Origin: Patulibacter sp.
GTDB lineage: Bacteria > Actinomycetota > Thermoleophilia > Solirubrobacterales > Solirubrobacteraceae
Length of the DNA stretch: 11,439 nucleotides
Assembly (NCBI GenBank): GCA_031119595.1
Contig: JAVHXX010000087.1
Location: 1-11,439 of the forward strand
Direction of reading: 5' to 3'
Below the pieces are notes generated by a model that worked only from the letters and a program-made list of their open reading frames with translations, ran no database searches and was not told where the DNA came from. Within the stretch, counting starts at the first letter, position 1; every line of letters begins with the position of its first letter. Position numbers and translations under genes: made by a program. This document shows positions 5,758 to 11,439 of the stretch, piece after piece.

Positions 5758-8325
5758 ATGAGCCTCTCCGACCACATCCCGAGCGACCCCGGCGAGGACG
5801 AGCTCTACGAGGGGTTCAGCACCTGGGCACAGGAGCAGGGTCTCTCCCTGTACCCGCATCAGGAGGAGTCGGCGATCGAGCTCTTCTCGGGGAACAACCT
5901 CATCCTCGCCACCCCGACCGGCTCGGGGAAGTCGATGGTCGCGATCGCGGCGCACTTCGCGGCGATCTCCACGGACCGCACCACCTTCTACACCGCGCCG
6001 ATCAAGGCGCTCGTGAGCGAGAAGTTCTTCGACCTGTGCCGCGTGTTCGGGGCCGCGAACGTCGGCATGATGACCGGCGACGCGTCGGTCAACACGGACG
6101 CGCCGATCATCTGCTGCACCGCCGAGGTCCTCGCGAACCTCGCGCTCCGCGAGGGCGCCACCGCCGACGTCGGACAGGTCGTGATGGACGAGTTCCACTA
6201 CTACGCCGAGCCGCAGCGTGGATGGGCGTGGCAGGTGCCGCTGCTCTGTCTCCCCCAGGCGCAATTCGTGCTCATGAGCGCCACCCTCGGGGATACGGCC
6301 CGCATCGCCGAGGACCTCAGCCGGCGCACCGGCCGCGAGACCGCCGTGGTCGACGGCGCCGAGCGCCCCATCCCGCTCAGCTACGAATGGTCGGTCATGC
6401 CGCTCCACGAGAAGCTCGAAGAGCTCGTCCGTGACGACCAGGCCCCGATCTACGTCGTGCACTTCACGCAGGCTTCGGCGCTCGAACGGGCCCAGTCGTT
6501 GCTTTCCGCCAAGCTCTGCACCCGCGACGAGCGCGAGGCGATCGCGGAGGCGATCGGCGCGTTCCGCTTCACGGCCGGGTTCGGCCGCACGCTGAGCAAG
6601 CTCGTCCGCAGCGGAATCGGCATCCACCACGCCGGCATGCTGCCCCGCTACCGCCGCCTCGTGGAGCAGCTCGCCCAGACCGGCCTGCTCAAGGTGATCT
6701 GCGGGACCGACACGCTCGGGGTCGGCATCAACGTGCCGATCCGAACGGTCGTCTTCACGGGCCTCACGAAGTACGACGGCGCGCGTCACCGCATCCTCAA
6801 GTCCCGCGAGTTCCACCAGATCGCGGGTCGCGCCGGCCGGGCCGGATTCGACACCTCAGGCCACGTCGTGGTCGAGGCGCCCGAGCACGTGATCGAGAAC
6901 GCCCGTCGCCTCGCGAAGGCCGGCGATGACGAGAAGAAGCGCAAGCGCGTGCAGCGGGTCAAGCCTGCCGACGGTGCGGTCAGCTGGACCGAGGAGACCT
7001 TCGAGCGCCTCAAGACGGCCGTTCCCGAGCCGCTCGTGTCGCGGATGAAGGTCGACCACTCGATGATCCTCAACGTCGTGAACCAGCCGGCCGATCCGGT
7101 CGAGACGATGCGCGCCCTCATGGAGGAGAACCACGAGGACGAACGCGGGCGGCGCAAGCTCTCCGAACAGGCCCAGGAGCTGGGAACCGAGCTCGTGGAG
7201 TCCGGGGTGCTCGAATGGTTGCCGGAACCCGATGAGCACGGCCGGACGCTGCAGCTCGCGCCGCATCTCCAGGAGGACTTCGCGCTCAACCAGCCGCTGG
7301 CGTCGTTCGCGCAGGCGGCGTTCGCGCTCGTCAACCCCGACTCCGACACCTACACGCTCGATCTCCTCTCCGTGGTCGAGGCGATCCTCGACGACCCGTT
7401 CCCGGTCCTCATCGCACAGATGAAGAAGGCCAAGGGCGACGCCATCGCCGAGATGAAGGCCGAGGGCATCGAGTACGAGGAGCGGATGGAGCTGCTCGAG
7501 GAGGTCACCTACCCGAAGCCCCTCGGCGAGGAGCTCATGGACGCACTGCGGATCTACCGCGAGACCCATCCGTGGGTGCGCGAGTCCGACCTCTCGCCGA
7601 AGTCGGTCGTCCGCGACATGTACGAGTGGGGCCGCACCTTCTCCGAGACGATCGCCTTCTACGGCATCACGCGCTCCGAGGGCGCGGTGCTCCGGTACCT
7701 CAGCGACGCGTACCGTGCGCTCCGCCAGACGGTCCCCGAGCGCTTCAAGACCGACGAGCTCGACGACATCGTCGAGTGGCTCGGAGAGACGGTCCGCCAG
7801 ACCGACTCGAGCCTGCTCGACGAGTGGGAGTCGCTCACCGACCCGGACAAGGTCGCCGAGGCGGCGGCCGCCGCGGCCAACCACGAGCCGGCGCCGCCGG
7901 CCCGGCCGATCACGTCGAATCTGCGCGTGTTCTCGGTGATGGTCCGCAACGCGATGTTCCAGAAGGTCCAGCTCGCCGCGCGTGACCAGTACGGCACCCT
8001 CGCCGACCTCGACACCGCCGCGTCCCAGCTCACCGAGCCGCCGACGCAGGTCGTGATGAAGATCGATGACTGGGAGGCCGCGCTCGGTGCCTACTGGGAC
8101 GAGCACGAGTCGATGGGCTCGGGCCCGGACGCCCGCTCGGCGGAGTTCCTCGTGATCGACCGCGATCCACCCGGAGAGGCGGGCACGTGGTCGGTGCGGC
8201 AGGTCATCGACGACCCCGAGCAGCACCACGACTGGGCGATCGTCGCGTCGGTCGACCTCCGCGCCTCGGACGAGGCCGGCGAACCGGTCATCCGCACGCA
8301 GGCCTTCGCGAGCTCGACGGCCTGA
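5758..8325 (+). CDS. DEAD/DEAH-box Ski2-like helicase with DUF3516 C-terminal region
   Basis: An 855-residue superfamily 2 helicase, probably acting on RNA; the exact substrate is unknown. RecA-like domain 1 holds YPHQEESAIELFSGNNLI (Q-motif-like), Walker A ATPTGSGKS (51-59), TAPIKALVSEKF (79-90), Walker B DEFH (144-147) and MSATLGD (173-179). RecA-like domain 2 has YVVHFTQASALERAQ (232-246), IHHAGMLPRYRRLVE (289-303), VICGTDTLGVGINVP (313-327) and motif VI QIAGRAGRAG (354-363). DEFH and the IHHAGMLP motif place it with the Ski2/Mtr4/HelY group. From about 385 to 850 it has a long, charged C-terminal half matching what I recall as DUF3516 of actinobacterial helicases; the usual Ski2 arch is not obvious. 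In-frame bases upstream of 5758 overlap egtD and read as low-complexity shadow, so I chose the ATG at 5758 behind the TAGCGT element. Helicase call certain, DUF3516 naming likely. Confidence 0.9.
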   Translation: MSLSDHIPSDPGEDELYEGFSTWAQEQGLSLYPHQEESAIELFSGNNLILATPTGSGKSMVAIAAHFAAISTDRTTFYTAPIKALVSEKFFDLCRVFGAANVGMMTGDASVNTDAPIICCTAEVLANLALREGATADVGQVVMDEFHYYAEPQRGWAWQVPLLCLPQAQFVLMSATLGDTARIAEDLSRRTGRETAVVDGAERPIPLSYEWSVMPLHEKLEELVRDDQAPIYVVHFTQASALERAQSLLSAKLCTRDEREAIAEAIGAFRFTAGFGRTLSKLVRSGIGIHHAGMLPRYRRLVEQLAQTGLLKVICGTDTLGVGINVPIRTVVFTGLTKYDGARHRILKSREFHQIAGRAGRAGFDTSGHVVVEAPEHVIENARRLAKAGDDEKKRKRVQRVKPADGAVSWTEETFERLKTAVPEPLVSRMKVDHSMILNVVNQPADPVETMRALMEENHEDERGRRKLSEQAQELGTELVESGVLEWLPEPDEHGRTLQLAPHLQEDFALNQPLASFAQAAFALVNPDSDTYTLDLLSVVEAILDDPFPVLIAQMKKAKGDAIAEMKAEGIEYEERMELLEEVTYPKPLGEELMDALRIYRETHPWVRESDLSPKSVVRDMYEWGRTFSETIAFYGITRSEGAVLRYLSDAYRALRQTVPERFKTDELDDIVEWLGETVRQTDSSLLDEWESLTDPDKVAEAAAAAANHEPAPPARPITSNLRVFSVMVRNAMFQKVQLAARDQYGTLADLDTAASQLTEPPTQVVMKIDDWEAALGAYWDEHESMGSGPDARSAEFLVIDRDPPGEAGTWSVRQVIDDPEQHHDWAIVASVDLRASDEAGEPVIRTQAFASSTA

Positions 8326-8366
8326 GCCGCCCGCCGGGCGCCGCCGCGCCCGTGTAGGTCGCGGCA

Positions 8367-8382
8367 GACGCCCGCGGGCGTC
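8367..8382. terminator. Perfect 16-bp palindrome between convergent genes, possible bidirectional terminator
   Basis: GACGCCCGCGGGCGTC folds as a 6-bp stem with a CGCG loop, or pairs fully as a palindrome. It lies 41 nt after the helicase stop and 4 nt after the stop of the convergent secreted-protein gene. No U-tract is seen. A shared terminator is the simplest reading. Confidence 0.5.
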
Positions 8383-8386
8383 GTGC

Positions 8387-9685
8387 TCAGGCCTGGGTCG
8401 GCGCGACGAGGTGCAGCGCGAGGGCGTTACCGCCGCCCGCCACGAGCGGGCTCACGAGCCCGGTGAGCGATCCGCAGCCGGCGAGGTTGCCGATGCTGAA
8501 CGTGCCGGCGAGCGTGCCGCCGGTCGTCGGTGTGACAGCACCAGCCGAGGCGAGCGAGATCCGCGACGGCTGGGCGGTCTGGCAGGTGGCCGTCTGCACG
8601 AGCTTCACCCCGAAGATCGACGCGGACACCACGCGGATGCGCGCCTGCGTCGTCAGCGAGAGCTGGCCGGTGGCACGGTTCTGCCAGGTGCCCGTCGCCG
8701 GAAGACCCCACATGGCCGTCTGCGTCGAGACGAAGCCGATCTGGGCCACGACCGGCAGGACGCCGAGCACGGTGAGCCGGGCGGATGCCGACTCGAGTTC
8801 GACCTGCGCGTCGATGTCATCGGAGACGATCGTCCTTGAGATGTTCAGGCGACCGGTCGTGGGGATCGCACCCTTCGCGAGGGTCTTCAGCGTGGTGGCC
8901 CCGTCCAGCAGGAACACCTCCGTGAAGATCGTCGGCTGCGGGGTGGGCGTCGGCGTCGGCGGGATGGGCGTCGGCGTCGGGGTCGGGGTGGTGGACTCCG
9001 GGTACGTCAGCACGGGAGACGGAGCGGACCGGTGGCCGTACACGTCGACGGCGACGACGGACAGCGCATACGGCGACGTGGCCGTGTACGACGGCGGGAG
9101 CGTGTAGGACGAGATCGCGTAGATGCCGCTCACGATCTTCGTGTCCCCGTCGTACAGGTCGTAGGAGGGCGCGCGGAGGTAGTTGAAGTTCGACGGGGCC
9201 CACGAGACGACGACGCCGTCCGGGGAGACGCCGCGTCGGACGGGGATGCCCGGCGCATTCGGCGGCGTGCCGTTGTCCGGGATCTGGAAGTAGCCGTCCT
9301 TCGCGGTCGCTGCGGAGGTCGCCGAGACGTTGCCGGCGGCATCGACCGCCTGGACTGAGAAGTTGTATCCGCCGTCGGGGAGGACGTCCGTCGTGAAGGC
9401 GCGATCGTCGGGGCCGCGGCTGGCGATCACGCCACCGCTCGAGTCGACGACCTCGTACCGTGTGACGCCGACGTTATCGGTCGCCGGGGTCCAGGTGAAG
9501 GCGTAGCGCGTGACGCCTTTTCCGACGTCCGTGGTGCCGGTCACGGTCGGCGTGCCGGGACGCGTGGGGAGCTCGGTGTCGGGAGCATCGGCCGCGTGCG
9601 CGGTCGCGGTGGCTGCGCTCAGGAGCGCGGCGGTGGTCATGGCAGACGCAGCGATTGCTCGCGCGCGCCGGAGGCGGTGGGACAT
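8387..9685 (-). CDS. Secreted protein with two fibronectin type III domains and a Thr-Pro linker
   Basis: A 432-residue exported protein of unknown role. It has a Sec-type signal peptide: basic MSHRLRRAR, a hydrophobic stretch AAALLSAATATA-like, and likely cleavage after AHA (residue 31). Two fibronectin type III-like domains follow, about 40-127 (YAFTWTPATDNVGVTRYEV, YNFSVQAVDAAGNVS) and about 144-226 (VVVSWAPSNFN, YALSVVAVDVYGHRSAPS). A Thr-Pro linker (231-252; the DNA is a run of near-identical codons around 8941-8993) leads to a C-terminal domain (about 253-432) with two cysteines, in TATCQTAQP and LAGCGSL, probably forming a disulfide. The ending, with CGSLTGLVSPLVAGGGNALAL, resembles a beta-rich domain I recall in many secreted actinobacterial proteins but cannot name. 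There is no LPXTG motif or C-terminal membrane helix, so it should be released or held non-covalently. The start is fixed by GAGGAGA 6 nt upstream of the ATG and a TTGTCG/TAGGAT promoter. Confidence 0.85.
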   Translation of the reverse strand: MSHRLRRARAIAASAMTTAALLSAATATAHAADAPDTELPTRPGTPTVTGTTDVGKGVTRYAFTWTPATDNVGVTRYEVVDSSGGVIASRGPDDRAFTTDVLPDGGYNFSVQAVDAAGNVSATSAATAKDGYFQIPDNGTPPNAPGIPVRRGVSPDGVVVSWAPSNFNYLRAPSYDLYDGDTKIVSGIYAISSYTLPPSYTATSPYALSVVAVDVYGHRSAPSPVLTYPESTTPTPTPTPIPPTPTPTPQPTIFTEVFLLDGATTLKTLAKGAIPTTGRLNISRTIVSDDIDAQVELESASARLTVLGVLPVVAQIGFVSTQTAMWGLPATGTWQNRATGQLSLTTQARIRVVSASIFGVKLVQTATCQTAQPSRISLASAGAVTPTTGGTLAGTFSIGNLAGCGSLTGLVSPLVAGGGNALALHLVAPTQA

Positions 9686-9761
9686 GGAGGTTCTCCTCGG
9701 AGAGCGGCCTGGGTGGGGCCGCTTGGACGGGACGCCGCTCGGAGGAACGCGGACGCGGAAG

Positions 9762-9790
9762 ATCCTACCCGCTACGTTCCGGTCCGACAA
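9762..9790 (-). promoter_or_regulatory. Housekeeping-type promoter of the secreted fibronectin gene
   Basis: On the minus strand, TTGTCG (9790-9785) is a good -35 and TAGGAT (9767-9762) a good -10, separated by exactly 17 nt. This is the best match to the vegetative sigma consensus in the window. Transcription would start near 9755, about 70 nt before the ATG at 9685. The -35 lies 4 nt from the foot of the thiolase terminator hairpin. Confidence 0.65.
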
Positions 9791-9793
9791 CGA

Positions 9794-9821
9794 CGAAGGG
9801 CGCCCCGAGGGACGCCCTTCG
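9794..9821 (-). terminator. Terminator hairpin of the thiolase gene
   Basis: CGAAGGGCG (9794-9802) and CGCCCTTCG (9813-9821) form a perfect 9-bp stem with a 10-nt loop, 27 nt after the thiolase stop. On the minus strand it is followed by GTCGTTGTCGG, which is only mildly T-rich. A factor-independent terminator is likely. Confidence 0.75.
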
Positions 9822-9847
9822 CGAGTCTCAGATGAGGCTGGTGTGCG

Positions 9848-11038
9848 CTAGATGCGCTCGATGAGCATCGCCATGCCGAGGCCGCCGGCGACGCACATCG
9901 ACTCGATGCCGTACTTGCCGCCGGTCTTCTCGAGACCGTTGATGAGGGTGGTCGCGATGCGGGCGCCGGTCATGCCGAACGGGTGACCGAGGGCGATGGC
10001 GCCGCCGAACGGGTTCAGCTGCTCCTTGGTGATGCCGAGCTCCTTCATCGACGGGACGATCTGCGCGGCGAACGCCTCGTTGATCTCGACGATGTCGATG
10101 TCCTCGATCTTCTTGCCGGTGGCGGCGAGGAGCTTCTGGATGGCCGGGATCGGGCCGACACCCATGTACTCCGGGTCGAGGCCGGCAACCGAGGTGGCGA
10201 TGATGCGGGCGCGCGGGGTGAGGCCGAGCTTCTCGGCCTTCTCCTCGCTCGTGATCAGGAGCGCCGCAGCGCCGTCGTTGAGCGGGCAGGCGTTGCCGGC
10301 GGTGACGGTGCCGTCCGGCTTGAACGCCGGGCGGAGCTTGCTGAGGCCCTCGGCGGTCGTGCCGGCGCGCGGGCCGTCGTCCTTGGTGACGACCGTCTCG
10401 GGCACGTCGATGGTGTTGCCCTCCTTGTCGACGTCCTGGTGGGCGGCGACGGTGACGCCGATGATCTCGGAGTCGAAGTGGCCGGACTCCTGGGCGGCGA
10501 CGGCGCGCTGCTGCGAGATGGCGGCCCACTCGTCCTGCTCCTCGCGGGAGACGCCGTAGCGCTCGGCGACGTTCTCGGCGGTGAGACCCATCGGGATGTA
10601 GACGTTGGTGATCGCACCCTCGGAGCCGTTCAGCTTCGAGTTGAACTCCCAGGCGCCGCCCTGCACGGTGCGCGAGACGGCTTCGACGCCGGCCGCGATG
10701 TACTGGTCGCCCTCGCCCGCCTTGATGGCGTGGAAGACGTTGCGGATGGTCTGCAGCGACGAGGCGCAGAAGCGGTTGACCGTGGCGCCGGGGACCTCGA
10801 ACGGGAGGCCCGCGAGGATCGACGCGTTACGGGCGACGTTGTAGCCCTGCTCGGCTTCGCCGAACGCCGCGCCCATGAGCACGTCGACGGTCTCGGAGAA
10901 GTCGACGCCCGGGTTGCGCTCGATGAGCGCCTTGAGCGGCAGGGAAGCGAGATCGTCCGCGCGGACGGTCTTCAGGGAACCCTTCACGGCGCGGCCGATC
11001 GGGGTGCGGATTGCGTCGACGATGACGGCTTCAGGCAT
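9848..11038 (-). CDS. Acetyl-CoA C-acyltransferase (thiolase family)
   Basis: A 396-residue thiolase, normal length, that cleaves 3-ketoacyl-CoA with CoA in fatty-acid breakdown or condenses two acetyl-CoA; sequence alone does not decide which. The N-terminus AVIVDAIRTPIGRAVKGS is typical. Visible catalytic parts: nucleophile Cys91 in NRFCASSLQT (88-97), NEAFAAQ (320-326), His352 in GHPFGMTGAR (351-360), and the second active Cys382 in SMCVAGGLGMA. TAGNACPLNDGAAA (246-259) has Cys where Ser is usual. The start at MPEAVIVD is supported by family length and GGAG 9 nt upstream; a longer in-frame start at 11116 would add 26 unlikely residues. The leader is AT-richer near 11050-11062. Upstream on the minus strand, TAGACT (complement of 11131-11136) could be a -10, with only a poor -35. 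It is a lone gene: no hydratase/dehydrogenase partner is in the window. Confidence 0.94.
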   Translation of the reverse strand: MPEAVIVDAIRTPIGRAVKGSLKTVRADDLASLPLKALIERNPGVDFSETVDVLMGAAFGEAEQGYNVARNASILAGLPFEVPGATVNRFCASSLQTIRNVFHAIKAGEGDQYIAAGVEAVSRTVQGGAWEFNSKLNGSEGAITNVYIPMGLTAENVAERYGVSREEQDEWAAISQQRAVAAQESGHFDSEIIGVTVAAHQDVDKEGNTIDVPETVVTKDDGPRAGTTAEGLSKLRPAFKPDGTVTAGNACPLNDGAAALLITSEEKAEKLGLTPRARIIATSVAGLDPEYMGVGPIPAIQKLLAATGKKIEDIDIVEINEAFAAQIVPSMKELGITKEQLNPFGGAIALGHPFGMTGARIATTLINGLEKTGGKYGIESMCVAGGLGMAMLIERI

Positions 11039-11160
11039 ATCGGATTGCTCCGTTTTTCTTTGGGTCCCGGCCGTCTCACTCGACGGGACATGACTTCCCC
11101 GGCAGTCACACTCCACGGGGGCTGCACAGGAGTCTACGCATAGGTAGCTACGGGGTGTCG

Positions 11161-11439
11161 CGCCGTTGTGAAGCGGGGCTCAAACGGCCGGATCCGTCGA
11201 TGCCTGAGGGCGCTGGGGTTCGGTTCGGCGGGCGGGGCTCGTGGGAAGGCGAGGGTGCGCGCGACGAGGGCGGCGGCTGTTGAGGGACGGGGCGTGGGTG
11301 GGGTTCCGTTCGGCGCGTGGGTGGTGGTGCGGGGCGGGGTTCGTCCGCGCCGACGGCGGCGGGGCTGACGAGGGACGGGGCGTGGGTGGCGTTCCGTTCG
11401 GCGCGTGGGTGGTGGTGCGGGGCGGGGTTCGTCCGCGCC
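11161..11439. repeat. Non-coding G-rich tail with 88-bp tandem repeat
   Basis: Beyond the thiolase leader no gene is convincing. From 11282 an 88-bp unit begins with GAGGGACGGGGCGTGGGTGG; a second copy starts at 11370 and is cut by the window end after 70 bases, of which 69 match (G at 11302, C at 11390). A degenerate third copy lies before them at about 11206-11281: it also begins GAGGG, keeps GGGGTTCGGTTCGGCG (15 of 16 positions match the unit), and ends with a similar GACGAGGG-CGGCGG stretch. Inside each unit GCGTGGGTGG occurs twice and GGGGTTC twice, so the unit itself may have grown by duplication. A period of 88 is not a multiple of 3, which argues against a coding repeat. Confidence 0.8.
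11284..11303 (+). other. Canonical G-quadruplex motif in first 88-bp repeat copy
   Basis: Four G-runs of 3, 4, 3 and 4 with loops AC, CGT and T fit the G3+N1-7 pattern exactly. In the second copy the last run is broken by the G-to-C change at 11390, leaving GG. This is a sequence motif only; folding is not shown. Confidence 0.5.

Noticed and set aside
5536..8229. Long minus-strand open frames opposite the helicase
   Set aside because: Antisense shadows with Arg/Leu/Glu/Gly bias; the plus strand carries complete helicase motifs.
9686..9790. Longer start for the fibronectin protein at 9790
   Set aside because: It would span the promoter and ribosome site and bury the signal peptide behind 35 basic residues.
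9983..11143. Plus-strand open frame of about 386 residues opposite the thiolase
   Set aside because: Asp/Gly/Leu/Val-rich antisense shadow of a complete thiolase.
11168..11368. Small plus-strand open frame in the G-rich tail
   Set aside because: Arg/Gly/Val-rich, crosses the 88-bp repeat whose period is not a multiple of 3, and has no ribosome site.
11134..11439. Minus-strand frame open from the window end through the repeats
   Set aside because: It is open because of G+C bias; successive repeat copies are read in different frames and give unrelated Pro/Arg-rich peptides, so coding is unlikely, though the missing downstream sequence prevents a final answer.
11282..11439. CRISPR-like array
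   Set aside because: The copies are head-to-tail with no unique spacers between them and the unit is too long.

Overview
This window is very G+C-rich with dense, strongly codon-biased genes on both strands. It reads as chromosomal DNA of a high-G+C actinobacterium. The actinobacterial-type ergothioneine enzymes, the DUF3516-type Ski2-like helicase and the ECF sigma/DUF4349 pair fit Actinomycetota, and Microbacteriaceae (Micrococcales) is my best guess. That family placement is inference; no rRNA or other marker is present. I see no insertion sequence, phage gene, CRISPR array or tRNA.

Layout. (1) 1-612, plus: the C-terminal 203 residues of a glucose-6-phosphate isomerase, ending at a perfect hairpin (622-646) shared with the convergent next gene. 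(2) 3012-654, minus: mscL (large mechanosensitive channel), then an ECF sigma factor whose stop overlaps by 4 bp (ATGA) the start of a two-helix membrane protein with a DUF4349 domain, the likely anti-sigma factor. (3) 3209-5654, plus: egtB and egtD, two core enzymes of ergothioneine synthesis. They are separated by a 130-bp spacer that is C-rich and G-poor, and preceded by a TAGCTT -10 element almost touching the GTG start and by a small inverted repeat. (4) 5758-8325, plus: an 855-residue DEAD/DEAH Ski2-like helicase with a DUF3516-type C-terminal half. (5) 9685-8387, minus: a secreted protein with two fibronectin type III domains, a Thr-Pro linker and an unnamed C-terminal domain. (6) 11038-9848, minus: a thiolase ending in a hairpin that abuts the promoter of the secreted protein. 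(7) 11161-11439: non-coding, G-rich DNA with an 88-bp tandem repeat that runs off the window.

How the genes work together. EgtD trimethylates histidine to hercynine and EgtB joins hercynine to a thiol, but egtA, egtC and egtE are not here, so the rest of the pathway must lie elsewhere or be done differently. The sigma/anti-sigma pair should be a membrane-signalled transcription switch; its co-orientation with mscL suggests, but does not prove, a cell-envelope theme. The remaining genes look like ordinary independent units: central carbon metabolism, RNA handling, acyl-CoA metabolism and a surface or secreted protein.

No obviously new defence or mobile system is visible. The points most worth following are the sigma/DUF4349 pair beside mscL, the egtB-egtD regulatory DNA, the unnamed secreted domain and the 88-bp repeat.
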